From Clitopilus passeckerianus (lineage: Eukaryota > Basidiomycota > Agaricomycetes > Agaricales > Entolomataceae): a DNA stretch of 64,000 nt. Under the pieces are notes generated by a model. The model ran no database searches, was not told the DNA's origin, and saw only the letters and a program-made list of their open reading frames with translations. This document shows positions 47,301-59,014 of the stretch, piece after piece. The stretch covers positions 806,001 through 870,000 of the forward strand of contig CALYLX010000159.1 in the NCBI GenBank assembly GCA_944990035.1, read 5' to 3'. How positions within the stretch are numbered: position 1 is the stretch's first letter; every line of letters starts with the position of its first letter. The position numbers were made by a program, and so were the translations under genes.

Positions 47301-47527
47301 CATCCTTCTATCTCACTACCTCCCGCCTTTTGCTTCCTTCGTTTCCTCAAACCATCCGGAGAGACAGCCAATGCATATACCAAGGAGAATCCATTCCTAC
47401 CAGCGTGGAAATGCTCCCTCAATGAGGTCTATACAGGCGATATAATAGGTCTTCACCGAACGACAAGAAAATGCCACGTCTATCCCCAGCTCTCGAGTTC
47501 GGATGATCTGATACGCATTCAAGAAAG

Positions 47528-48747
47528 ATGCGCGTCTTGCAACACTCTCTGACTCCCATCCCATCCCATTACTTCGGCGACCGCTTCCTTCTTCCTTGAA
47601 GCAGCACTTGCCGGAGAAACCTCGACATACTGGCCGAACGAGTAGAACTGCCAATATTAATATTGCCACTTGTGACCAAACGAGCGTAGTACTGGTACTG
47701 CAACGGGTACGAACCGGGTCTACTTGGTGTGTTTACCAACCTTGCTCCACACACTTCCACCTCATCCTCGAGCTTTTTAGGCATCCAGAGGGCAAACAGC
47801 TCTCCTCCTCCCTGATGTTCACCTACTTGTACCTCATCGTCTTGATCGTTGTCGCCAACCACACCTGCCCACTACTAGGTCATATTATTGGTCGCATGAA
47901 GAAGCCGAAGTGGGAGGGTATTTGCCAACTGAATCCTCGATGCTTTATCCACTCGCCACAGCTCAACCAGAGGACCTTCCACCGCCTCTCAAGATCTTCC
48001 CCAGCGCGGCCATTTCACAAATCCAGACGCATGAGGGAAACCCTCGAGATTCTCCAGCGTTGGGGCAGAATTATAACACCTAATAACTACTACGCTTGGG
48101 GCTCGGGTCGAAGGGCGAATATGTCCCGGACACACAGTAGGAAATGGAAAACACCATAGTTCACGATCTCACGCGAGGAAACATTGGTTGGCCTCTGGAA
48201 ACGGCGATTAGCCTCACTCTAGAACCCTCAAACTGGGTCGAGTTGCCTGGTGTGAGGAGGGATTTTCCGCGAAACTACGGACCTTCTCGTTGCGTTGAAT
48301 TCCCATTGAGTTGAAGTTGGGGAGAAGTTGACTACTTGTGGTACGCCTCCTTCACCTCTTATCTGTTTGACGCCGGATTGACTAACGGTTTGCATACAGA
48401 CATCTTCTGACTATACTGAGTTCTGCGGTATGACTCAATGCTAGATGCGTCTTACCCGATCAGCAGGACAAGCTATTCAATTCTGGCTCGCCCAACGAAT
48501 CAGAAGAAATGTGGATTCCTGGCTTGGGGGTAGTTCTGGTCGCCAAATCTCCACCTATTGGTCCTCGGCACCCCATGTCCGGATTATTCCACCTGTATAT
48601 CCAGATAGCCACAGCCCTCCCACCTTGAGATTAATTGCAGGCTTCTTCCACGAGGAGTGGTGGCACCCTGGGACGGCGACGTTCGTTGATCCAGTCGCAA
48701 CGGAAATGAAGACGGCGCTCTACAATCTTCACACCAGACTGCTGTGA
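47528..48747 (+). pseudogene. GMC oxidoreductase relic 7
   Basis: ATGCGCGTCTTGCAACACT starts an exon 1-like stretch. A TTTTAG acceptor at ~47780 is followed by GCATCCAGAGGGCAAACAG and CTCCTCCTC, matching GCATCATCGAGGATAAACAA and CTCTTCTCC. A TACCTCATCGTC phrase follows as in DYLIV. Near 48655 the frame reads EEWWHPGTATF, echoing the catalytic EWTISVWHPVGTT, so 5' and 3' ends of the gene both survive. The middle is scrambled. Confidence 0.6.
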
Positions 48748-48879
48748 AACAGGCGCCTATGGTGGTGGAGGTTCTCTTGCATCATGTAGAATGTGTGGTC
48801 GTCTGTCGTTATCTTCACCTTTGCTGTTCGTGAGTTCAAATCATTTTCCACATCAACGAGCTGAGTCCTCACACAACTT

Positions 48880-49010
48880 CAAGTTCTCTCAAGGAGCCTC
48901 AAACACGAACTATTTTGTGCTCAGTCTCGTCAACAGAGACCGATGGCGCCTGGGCGGACAAAAGAGGCTGCCATTCTAATGCTCATCAACAAGAGTCCTC
49001 CTACAGACCT
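48880..49010 (+). pseudogene. NLR 5' exon relic
   Basis: GACCGATGGCGCCTGGGCG recurs exactly at 1220-1238 of the receptor 1 5' exon. The frame RDRWRLGGQKRLPF recalls HRLHLRGQKKLLP of receptor 2. The rest of the N-terminal domain cannot be followed with confidence, so this is a short remnant of a fourth family member. Confidence 0.5.
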
Positions 49011-49719
49011 CATGCATGCCCGAAATCTGGACCCCATTACACCTCCTTTCCGAGATATTCCCTCAGGACCTAAAACACCCGAGCCTATACGTGTATGCAC
49101 AGAAGGGAGGGAGACTCATTACGAGATATTTTTCGGGCAATGTTTGCTGTGTCACGGCAGACTACCATACAATTGGCTATTTGGGTGAGATGCGAGGGGA
49201 TAACCTTGGAAGTCATGCCAGAATGGAACAGAAAATTATTAGGGTTTATATGCCTAATCTACTCCGACAAACTATAGTAATCACGTAGAATAACATACGA
49301 GTATATCGGTGTAGCATGTAAAATCCAGTATAATAGGTAGAAAATGAAACACGCGGTATTTCTACGAACAAAACAAGTATATGGAAAATGATAACGCTGA
49401 TTCGTGTCATGATTCTCAAGTAGTATGCCACCGTTCGTGCACAGACCCGCTTTCGTCATCAAGGCAGCAACTCCTGTTTGAGGACGGCAAGGTGAAGACC
49501 CACCTTATGCAGCATCTCCGCGATCACCATTATCAAAGCAATCTCGTGAGCATAGATGCTTGGTGCCGAAGGCAGCGACAGGTGCGGGGATGTCGCAGTA
49601 TGGAGGAAGGTTACGATAGCGGTGAGGTGCTTCGTGGTTCAAACGTTCAAAGATCTCCCTATTGCAGAGGACCGTATCCGTGGCTTCGGTCCCATTTTTC
49701 TGCACCCCATCTCAACCCG

Positions 49720-51370
49720 AACTTCACCTATCCTTCCCTTTGCGATTGCCTGCAATGCGGAGGGAAGTTAGATTGCTTGACGGCTGGAGGCGATGATCCT
49801 GAGCCTACACCTCCGGAAGACTTGAAGCCCTCGATGGCAATGAGAAGATTAGGGAAATGCCTCTTGCAGGTAAGCAGTGCTAGGAGCGCGAGGAGGGAGG
49901 TATGAGTGGAGGGCCTCATGAATGACACCATATTGCTGAGGCAGATGGGGAACCAGCACTGGATTGGCCGTGACCGCTTTGGCGCTCTTGCTTGTATCAC
50001 CTGTGGTGACGGGCGCTGGTAAAGTGAACGAGTGCGTCGGCGATAATGATGCAGGCGAAGAGGTACCGTCTGGCGTTCCTTGCTCCTGCTAACGCATAGT
50101 TGGAGACGAGTGGAGTAAATTCCAGGTAGTGAAAGCTGTTGCTGGCTTGACGAGGTCGGAGGACGTGCCAGAAATGTGATAATAGGGTTGAAGGGTGGGA
50201 GACTGAGATGGCCACAGTTTGGCGGCGAAAATGTCAGTGGGTGCGCTCTTGTAATGAGTCGTAGAGCCGTATAAAGTCCCTCTCCCAAAACCTGTGTGTA
50301 GGCCGGCCGCTGAAATAGTGACGAAAAAGACTAGATTCAGAGCTGCTGGAGTGGAATGGATTTTTCAGGCTTGTGCGTCCGTAGTGTATTCATAGGCGTT
50401 GTTCACGGTCATCCATTGAAGTGATATGCATATCTGTCCTGCTAGAATTCGGACTGGTTCGTAGGGGCGCCATGAAGGGAAGGAAGGTAGACGGGGAAAG
50501 CGGGGAAGGCGTTGTCAAGGGGCCTGCCTTGTTGGATTGGCTTTATGTTCTCTCAAATGGTCGTGCGAGGGGAGTTTTGGTAGACACCTATAGTTGGCTG
50601 TTAGTGACTGTCGCCTGACAGGCATGAGACGAGTCAGCACTTACCCAAGTATCCTAACCTACATCCTCCTGCACCAAGAAATCTGTACTACTATAAAACC
50701 TATATTCCCTGTGAATGTTCTTCAGCAGAAGTTCTAGCACAACGACCGCTATTTGGTGCCAGTGATCCAATGGGTCGTGAAGAGCGAGTTGACCGAGAGA
50801 TGGTTGACGAGAACGATGACCTATTGGCAGTACGCCTGGCTGACACGAGAAGGCACCTAATCGACGAGACCAAGGCCGACCATGCTCGACTATGCCTAAG
50901 AGAGGCACCTTGTAAGAATTTGAACATATTGAATGACAGTCGGTGGACATACCGATAAGGTCCGCTTCGTATTCGTTGCAATAATATTCTGGTTTGTCGT
51001 TCACGTAGTAGTAGCGGTCGTTCTGCTTGTTCGAATTGTTTCTTCCTAACAACAACTTCTTGTTGTTGCCATGTCCCGCATCTACCTTTGCCCTTAGATG
51101 AATCAGAGGGGAGGTAAGAGTAGCGGCGGGAGCTTGATAAGGGGTTCTTGTAGACTGTTATAATTTTCGCAAGGGCGGATAATCCTCAATAAATGAGTTG
51201 GCGTTCCGCCCGATGGTTTGGGGACGGAAAGGGCACAAGATAGCCGAGAACAGGAAGGTGGTCATAACGCAAAGCCGAGGCAAGATGGGAAGGGAGGATC
51301 GATTGACACCAGGATGATGGAAGGATCGAGGCAAGAGTCGCAAGACGCGTTTGATTTCTCTCACAGCGGT
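49720..51370. repeat. Segmental duplication, copy 2
   Basis: This is the partner of 15090-16740, in the same orientation and the same place relative to the 3' end of a TPR-CHAT gene. Together with the TPR-CHAT coding and upstream homology, it defines a duplicated block of about 8 kb (15.1-23.3 kb versus 49.7-61.9 kb without the insertion). Confidence 0.75.
50430..51080 (-). pseudogene. GMC oxidoreductase relic 8
   Basis: This is the minus-strand counterpart of relic 1. A TATCG-GTATGTCC donor-like site (50958) and a CTTAG acceptor lead to GIVEHGRPWSRRL, like GIIEHDHLGLSS. An intron-like GTAAGTGCTGACTC block near 50640 is shared with relic 1. No usable frame remains. Confidence 0.6.
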
Positions 51371-51650
51371 CCACTGCTTACACTTTTTACATCCTACGGT
51401 TTCACTCTATCTCTATTATTCTTCTGTATACAAATTCGGCCATGCCCAACTTTCCACGTCGTCAAAATCATATCATTCGTCTGGCACCGATAATGTCTCT
51501 TTTCGACAGATATACAAAGCAACTGATTGTGAAGCTACGAGCATGATATACAGGAAGTAGAGGAAGTAGAGGAATGAGATCATAGTGGTAAACATATATT
51601 GCTATCGTGAAATGTAATAAACATTCGAAATACAAAAGCCGGAATGAAAT

Positions 51651-53357
51651 TCAGATACCATAATGGACGTAGGGAACCCAACTGCGAAAGCCTTTCTTTT
51701 GTTCCCGGAGCTTCGCTGTCGCAAGATGAAGGCCATAGGCTGCGTCCCTTACATCTGGCGGTGCATCCTTGCCGTTTCGGAACAAATGACCATAGAACAC
51801 ATCCGCGACAATTGGTGCATCGGAGTCAAATATAGACCTGAGATCATAAGCGAGTTGAGCAATAGGAAAGCAGAACGAGTGAATGAGGTTACGTACCACA
51901 TCGTGCCAACAACGCTTCTGAATCCAGCGAACATCATTGTGGCGACGAGATTGAGTGATTCATCTGGTCGGTCCTCGTCCCCCTTTGCAGTCTCGCAGGC
52001 ACTCAGGTATGCCAAGGCCGCAGAACCGGAGATCTGACACTCCTTGATGATCCTCGACATCGTGAGCCTGCCTCCACTGAGCAGGAGATAGCTCTCCAGC
52101 GGGTCATCCAGGTTCTGCAAGCCATGACACCCAAAATGAACGATTGAAGATCGTTGGATATCGGGGAGCACAACCTCTATCTCGTTCGGTGCACTCTGCA
52201 ACCCAAGGCGGGCGGTCAACTGTTCACTATCTGGTATATGTTGGCGGATGTTGTCCAGCTCATTTAGAGCGGCAGGAAGGGAATTTCCACCAAGTGCCTC
52301 AGGCTCGATAATTGCTGTCATTTTGAAGCCCGGAGAGATCTCTGGTCGAGGATGGATAAGATCTTGTGGAGGGGTGCAGTATGGTGGTACCACGTATTGG
52401 GAGAGGCAATCAATGGGATCGTTGTTGTCGGAATATATCCCTGCAGCATGGATCGGAAGGGAGGCGAATGCACCTGATGGACACCACCACAATCTTCCTG
52501 GTACACTCGTCTAGTAGGAGTATTTAGATGATAGAGCGAGCTCCCAGCGTAGTATCAGGACTCACCCTTTGTAACGCTAGCACCGCGACCACAGGTCGGA
52601 CTACATTAATCCATAAAACTTCCAGAGCAATTCGCACGGGATCTTTGTTTAGGACAGAGGATCGTTCGCGGACCAAACCGCGAGACAGAAAGGCCTGAAG
52701 GGCATCAATCGCAGTCCGAACCCGAGGCTGAGCGTCATCAATCGACCGCAACCCGCCCGCCAGAGATGTATGGAATACCAATTGCAGAGCCTCCACATTT
52801 TCCAGATTGATGATATCGGATAATGCAACGTGCTGCACAGAGCCAGACTCATGCATTATCAAAGCGTCACATCCAAATTTGGATGCGTTCAACAAGACAA
52901 CCGGGCCGTTGTGGGCTGCACGCTGTAAAGACGTGAATGAGGGGGCCAACAGAAAACCTTCAAAGCTTGGGATCTTCCGAATCTCCTCGATGGTCTGGTG
53001 CCGTTTATCTGCAAGCCCAGACAGGCTGATAAAGGTAGAAGGATTCAAATTTTGCCTATCGAATGGCAGGGATGTGCGAAGATGATATGTAGAACCATGG
53101 GATGCCTGTTCAAGCTGTCTGGAAACGTTAAGGTATTCCTCAGCCAGGATTGGGTTAATGATGGCGAGTTCATCAATCGGGGTACGGAGCTGGAGGGCCT
53201 GCGACCAAAATATGGAGCGACCGGTTGACAAACATACGACAGCAGTCTCAAACTGACTCTGGACAATAGCACATTGTGCTGCATCTTCAACGAGTTCTCG
53301 ACTATGCTCCAGCACATCTTGTCGCGCCTTCAGTGTGAGATCAATAGATGATGACAC
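51651..53357 (-). pseudogene. TPR-CHAT gene B, 3' part (CHAT half)
   Basis: These are the downstream exons of a second TPR-CHAT gene: 53357-52567, 52510-51897 and 51837-51651. The last two are 614 and 187 nt, as in gene A. The reading is open: SIDLTLKARQDVLEHSRELV, then WWCPSGAFASLPIHAAG, catalytic VHFGCHG and YLSACETAKGDE, and the end WVPYVHYGI. The His/Cys dyad is intact. It is cut off from its own 5' part (59015-61237) by a 5.66 kb insertion. It could only be expressed as a whole by splicing over the insertion, or as a stand-alone CHAT half from a new start. No frameshift seen in this part. Confidence 0.85.
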
Positions 53358-54740
53358 GGCAGAGCCGAATATAGCTATAATTTTGCGATTTTAACACAAT
53401 TTCGTACAATTATACTGTCGTCTCTACTAATGTAACTGCCTGTGATAATACCTACTTTATTAACCTTGAAACGACGGCCAATATACCCAAAGAAACAGGC
53501 CTTTGAAGTCGTCAAAAGGCCTTGAAGTTGTATTCAAAGTCAGCTGATGACATCGCCGCGCGTCGGCTATGTCCGGACCGAGCTCTGTAGACTTCGAACC
53601 TCACGACTTCGAAAACCGGCTATGCCAAAAAGTAATAACCGGAAGTTTTGAAGTAGAATTTTCATTGAAGTGACTCACTCGGAAGCCAAGAAAACACGGC
53701 AGAGATATATTTAGAATACTAAAGATATCTTTGGACCGCTAACCGAGTACCCGCGCATCAATCCGTCGGTTGATTGCCATATTTGGTAATGCTACGCCTG
53801 GAATTCGTCAAAGTCGATTACTTTCGACGGATGTCCACCATATGCTCGTTTCTTGGCATTAAAACTTATATTCCTATTCCTTTAACCTTTACCATAGATA
53901 GAAAGAGTTCCTTATATGTACCATGGTCTGTGCATGATTTCCGTAGTTATAAAAGCCCGTATATTTGGTAGAAGAAATGCAAGTACTCTATAGACGAGAT
54001 TCAGCTATCCCAGGGTGTGATAAGCCTAGATTTCGTTGCGAGCGAACTTCTTAGAGTCAGACGACGCAATCCCAAGTGGTTTCAGTGATGTTCCGGTTAT
54101 TGACTAGTTGTAACTAGTTACAAGAACCAGTTATTAGGTATAACCGTGGTTAAATGACCAGTAACCAGGACTTGAGTGTGAGAACGTCGCTAAGATGAAT
54201 GAAAATTGCCAAATTTGGTAGTGATACGATTACATAAGTCAGATCAAGATAGCAAGACTTCCTGCGTAGAAGCGTCGACTTCAGTTCCCCCATCCTCTGC
54301 TTCTTCGTCGTCGCCATCTGCATCAAGGTCAAGCATCTCATACACAGAGAGTTCCTGTGAAAACCCGCGGAGACCAGAGGCCCTCAGTTTATCCGCCCAG
54401 AAGGTCGAAGATCTGTCAAAAAGGGATGCAATCAGAATTGGGGCTGAACGGCGCGTAGTCCCGATTGGCTCTACATCGAGGTCCTGTTCACGTGCAAGGG
54501 TAGCATTATTCACGACAATGCAGCGAAGATCGGATTCAGGTGATCGGTAGGGGCTCGATCTTGTCGTAGGGGTAGTACCATTGTTGGGAGTTTCGGCAGT
54601 AGCCTGAGTACTGCCAGTGGATGCTACATTGTCAATATTAGTTAGAAAACACTGATGTCGGCCAAATATATATCTCACCCTCATTATTCTCCACCGGGGT
54701 CGATGGTTCCGGCTGCTTGCGAGTGCCAAAGTGTCGCTGT

Positions 54741-54995
54741 AGCATCAGCAAAGTGGGTATTAGCTTAACTTTTCTTAACTCGCCTTATCTTTACTTAGCG
54801 CAAAGTTAAGACATGTTAAGGAAAAAACCTCCTTAACGCAGTCTTAACTCGGAAATTTCAGGGTCTAGGATGGGTCAAATCCTGGGCCAAAATGGCCGAG
54901 TTAAGACCGCTAAGGAGGTCCCTGCTTAACTCGTCTTAATTTGGCAAGTTAAGGCAAATTAAGATGAGTTAAGCAGACACCCACTTTGCTGATGC
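54741..54995. mobile_element. Foldback/MITE-like element inside hAT
   Basis: This 255 bp element has long inverted repeats: GCATCAGCAAAGTGGGTATT at the left end and GCATCAGCAAAGTGGGTGTC on the reverse strand of the right end, continuing GCTTAACT. GCTGT flanks both sides (54736-54740 and 54996-55000), a likely 5 bp target duplication. Removing it restores the transposase frame across KKQ and HFGTRKQ. It contains no ORF. Confidence 0.75.
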
Positions 54996-56971
54996 GCTGT
55001 TTCTTGAGATGGTTATTTCGGCGATGCTCATCCCTGATAAACATTTTCAATTCAGCCAAAGCACACATAGTGCTTGTCCCAAGCCGGTTCCTGAGCTTCG
55101 TCAAAGTATTTCCAAATACACTAAACAGCCTTTCACACGATGCCGAGTTGGCGGCAACACTGAAAAGGCGCCGAGCAAGCATAATCAGCGCCGGATCTTG
55201 CTGCTTTGGGACAAGAAATGCGGCGAGGATGAGCATGGGATCTTCAGCGTGGTTCTTGGAGTAATTTTATGAGTACGGAATCACCAAAGGAAAAGGAATC
55301 TACCTCGGAGGTTGCTGCCCTTCTCTCGATCCTAACTTGCTCCTTGAGGTCCGCGAACATTCCTTCCTCTGCGTAAAAATGTCGGATCTGCAGTCCAAGT
55401 AGTGATGGTGGAGTTTCCTTGTAGAACCGCGTCCAAAGGCGGTAACAAAGAGCCGTGATCGCCGAAAGAGTGAAGTTCTGCTGAGCCTGCAAAGAGAAAA
55501 CTTGAGCACCGTAGAGTGGGTTCAGAAGCACGGCAGCAATGAAAATCTCTTGATCGGCACTTGACCAGCGCTTTTCGATGCTCGCCATAATAGCGGCGCA
55601 TGGCCCGAGGTCGTCTTCCTCAGTGAGAGACTGATATTGAACTACCAAGTGACCAAAAGTCAACAGAACAGTGTCAATGCGACACCCTGTTGACTGAATG
55701 ACGTTGGCAGCAACGGCCAATGGCTGGAGATGGTGGACAACGCTGTATAGCAGTCAGATTCGGACCCGAGATCTAGGATAATCAGTGGTGACCTACCGTA
55801 GAATTGAACGCCAAAAAACCCCTTCCTGAATAATGCCAATCATACGAAGGGAACATTCCTGGGTGTCCTTCTTTCCCTGGACAATCTTGCGCTGGGGTTG
55901 GGGCTTTGCAAGATCATCAGAGACGACACTGATAAGTGTCTGCCGAAGCTCGCAGAGACGATGGAGTGCCATGTAGTGAGAGGTCCATCGGGTTAATACA
56001 GCACGCAGAACAGACTTGGTGCGCCCCTCGTGGTTGGCCGCAAACTTCTCCTGGATCAGGCTGAGGAGCAGTGTTTTGCTGCAAATCCAGCTAATGAGGT
56101 CGGTGGCTCGATCAATTTTTATGGGGAAGGAAATGTCATTTCATGTTACAACAACAAAAGAATTATTCTACCTCTTTGAGAACACCAGAACCATGGGAAA
56201 AGTAATCACCGACCACAAGATTTACCTTCGGACCAAAATATAAGTAGGTTGTTTCGATTAGTTAGTACGAAGACTCACTTGGTGAGAATAACAGTCAAGA
56301 ACAATAACCTCGGGATATTTGCGAGAGTAAGCGGCGTGATTTGAGTGCTTCCCCGGATGCATCAGTGACAAGTGCAGTAACAATGGCTTTCCATTCTGAG
56401 CGGACTTTGTGATAGACCTGCTCAAGAATTTCGAGCATGTTCTCTGCGGTCTTCCTTTCATTTGAGGCATCATGTACCTTGACCGTGAATACCTAGATAA
56501 TAGGGATCAGGACCTGATCTAATGAAGTGGGATCGGCTTACCTCTGATATACGGATAATCATGAAGGCTATTAGATGACGGTGGTTAAGCCCAGTCCACC
56601 CATCAGCTTGGAGCGAAACTAGCTGCCCTTGGACAACTGATCGATTCGAGGTGCGAATTTCCTCAAGAAGAGTCGGGATGAGGCGCCTAGTGAGAACACG
56701 ACGAGATGGGATGTGGCTGCTGGAATGAATTCATTAACAAAGGAGATCCATTCGGGGTTGTCGACCCAGGACAGCGGTAGATTTCCAGATGCCGTGAGGC
56801 GAGCAATTTGTCTCTCAAATCGCTGTTGTTTATCGGGACTCCAAGCGCTGAGGTGGTTGTCGATCATTTGACGAGACAAGTTTGCCTGCGATCCAACACG
56901 AGAAACGGGACGGCTTGTGAAGCCAACATTGGAAACAGAGTCACTTGGAGAGAGACTTGACGAGACGCCGC

Positions 56972-57544
56972 TGTCATGACCCACCCTTTAGGGGGTTCCT
57001 ACATCGATCCCCATCGCTCTAGAACCCCCGCATTTTGCCTAGAACCATGTATCCATGTTCCATGGACTCCCTGGTTACCCCCTAGCGATGCACAGTCATG
57101 CACAGTTCTTGGTTGTCCCCCAACTGTCCCCCCATGACTCTACCTGACTCACTTACCTTCCTGACTCTTACTGACTCATATGGCCTCTAGTAGAGTATTC
57201 TACAGTATATATACCATCTCTAGACATCATATTTCCTTACCCTTGATATACTAGTAAACCCACCTGTCTTGTTCTTGTCTCTTTTCTCTCCTCTCGCTTT
57301 TCTGCACAGCCACAGCATCGGAGGTCTTCTACCTTCGCTTTGGCACACTGTATACTATCTAGAACACCCAATAGACCCCCGGATCTGGTGTCAGACCATT
57401 TCCCTTTGTATTCCACCGCTTCCCAGACCCCCTAGAAGGTTCTACAACCCCAAAACCCCCCAAAACTCCGGTCACTTCCTGCATACCTGCCTAGTGGGAT
57501 CTCTCAGAAGGTCTTGTCTATCCAGGAATAGTCGGGTCCTTACA
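56972..57544. mobile_element. Solo LTR (573 bp) inside hAT transposase
   Basis: The element runs from TGTCATGACC to CCTTACA and is flanked by a 5 bp direct repeat GCCGC (56967-56971 and 57545-57549). Removing it joins SLISG to VSSSLSPSDS of the transposase in frame. An internal TATATATA (~57212) fits an LTR promoter. Absence of internal retroelement genes marks it as a solo LTR left by recombination. Confidence 0.85.
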
Positions 57545-59014
57545 GCCGCTGATAAGGGATTCTGCAGACTGGTTAGATCCCCCTGAGATCTGCGCATGGC
57601 CAAGGACGTGCTCCCAGCCACTGGTGATCTGGGAAGGTTGATCGGGCTGGACTGAGCTAGAAGCCGGTGGAGAGTCGCCAGGGGAATCGTTAAGTGAGAT
57701 GAATGTACGCGTCTGGGTTGCAGGAAGAGTAGATTGCTTGATGCTCTTGTGTTGGGCGGCCATATTGCGAACCTCAATCGGTTGGGAGGAACATTGGATG
57801 AGGTGATGGTGGACCGTCGAAGTATGTGCCCTAATCCAGCCAAAGACGCTTCCTTGGGTCTTCTGTTCGAGGCGCTGCTCCCATACTAGTAGAAAAAAAT
57901 TTGACGGTCAGTTTTCGTGAATTACAAAGTAAAATCAATGCTCTTACGCCATGCTTTGATTTCATCGACGGTTCGAAGCCCACTCCTCTCTCCATGATGC
58001 AACACGTTCTCATCAGCATTCTGTACTATAGTAATATGGTTTTCAAAGCATTTCATACAGTAGACCTTGGCCTTATCACCTGCATAGGCCTCACTCCGAT
58101 TATCCCTTGCTGATGATTTGGCAGGGTGGAAGTAGAACTTCGTCTTCCACCAGTCACGGTCAAGTGGAGGTGTAGAAATAGTAGTAGGAGTACCCAGACT
58201 CATTTCTGAGAGATGTGAGCAATTGCTGGTCATTAGGGGGACAATAGAGGAGTCATTATATATTATTGCGGCTCCAGCATGCTGGGTATTCGCAAGATCT
58301 GCGGCGAGGCTCAGGCATGGTCGGAAAATGTCCACTAAATTGTTTTGAGAGGTTGGCTGTACTTTACCAATGATGCTGACTGATTATCCCCTTGGCACGG
58401 ATATTTGAACCTTTGGATTCAGTAGAAAGCTCTTATCAAGCTTCTACTTGGCTGGTACATTTTCTCAGCTTCAGCTGCATTTTGCTTGGTGATTCTGCCT
58501 CATTCTCGGTGTAATGACTCTATCAAGCCTTTTTTAAGACCTATTACTACTATTCTGAAGGTTAAACATTGTCTATACATTGGTAGAACTACCTAGATTA
58601 CGAAGACGGCCACCTACATTCCGCCATTATCAGGCTTCGCCATATACTTCCTAATATGGCAGGAGCTCCGTTCTGAGCATTCTCACGCTCACGAGGTGGT
58701 TATCAGTCAATAACCAGGGTTATAACTCTGGTTATTTGACTGGTTATTTGACTGTAACCAACGCGTTCCAGTCAATAACCGCCCAACACTGAGTGGTTTC
58801 GAAGTCTTTCTATTGATTACCGAGGGTTTTAATCTTACCGCCGCGTGAGATCGCATTTGTGTTCATTATAGCGCAATATATTCATTTGAAACGCTACTTT
58901 ACATTGCGAAGGCTATCTAATAGTCTACGTACTTGTGTGAAGTGTGATATTAGTTGTACTAAGCCACACGTACTCGTTGAGGGTTTTGGGATTTGATTTG
59001 ATTGGTGTTCGCAC

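Larger units (their letters stand above)
54244..58335 (-). pseudogene. hAT transposase, disrupted
   Basis: Minus-strand pieces give a full-length hAT transposase. A BED-finger-like N-terminus is at 58335-57950 (KVYCMKCFENHI, VLHHGERSG). A linker at 57763-57550 is interrupted by a solo LTR. The RNase-H-like core follows: VSLQADGWTGLNHRHLIAF (~56600), LVTDASGEALKSRRLL (~56360), VIVLDCYSHQ (~56290) and LVVGDYFSHGSGV (~56190). The C-terminal dimerisation domain is at 55236-55000 (NSASCERLFSVFGNTLTKLR), and a tail after a foldback insertion runs to 54244. Single-base frame breaks are seen near 55270 (before YSKNHAEDP) and near 56710 (before SRRVLTRRLIP). With those plus two insertions it cannot make active transposase. 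Confidence 0.85.
54083..58791 (-). mobile_element. hAT DNA transposon, 4,709 bp
   Basis: The terminal inverted repeats are CAGTGATGTTCCGGTTATTG at the left and CAGTGTTGGGCGGTTATTG on the reverse strand of the right end, continuing GACTRG in both. The element is flanked by a perfect 8 bp target duplication AGTGGTTT (54075-54082 and 58792-58799). Eight-base duplications and CAGTG ends are diagnostic of hAT. Subterminal GGTTATTTGACTGGTTA-type motifs repeat at both ends. Perfect target sites imply a fairly recent insertion. Confidence 0.95.
53358..59014. mobile_element. 5.66-kb composite insertion in TPR-CHAT B
   Basis: Gene A reads continuously LLPLLASIDLTLKERRDVLEH. In gene B the same text is split into LLPLLAL ending at ~59040 and SIDLTLKARQDVLEH starting at ~53350. 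The intervening DNA is a hAT element nested in about 0.9 kb of other inserted sequence (53358-54082 plus 58800-59014). Both outer edges carry ATCAAT, a possible short target duplication. The outer element has no coding capacity, and I could not match its ends to a class. Confidence 0.8.

Noticed and set aside
53358..54082. Part of the hAT element
   Set aside because: The hAT ends are fixed by the TIRs and AGTGGTTT duplications at 54075-54082 and 58792-58799, so this flank belongs to an earlier, separate insertion.
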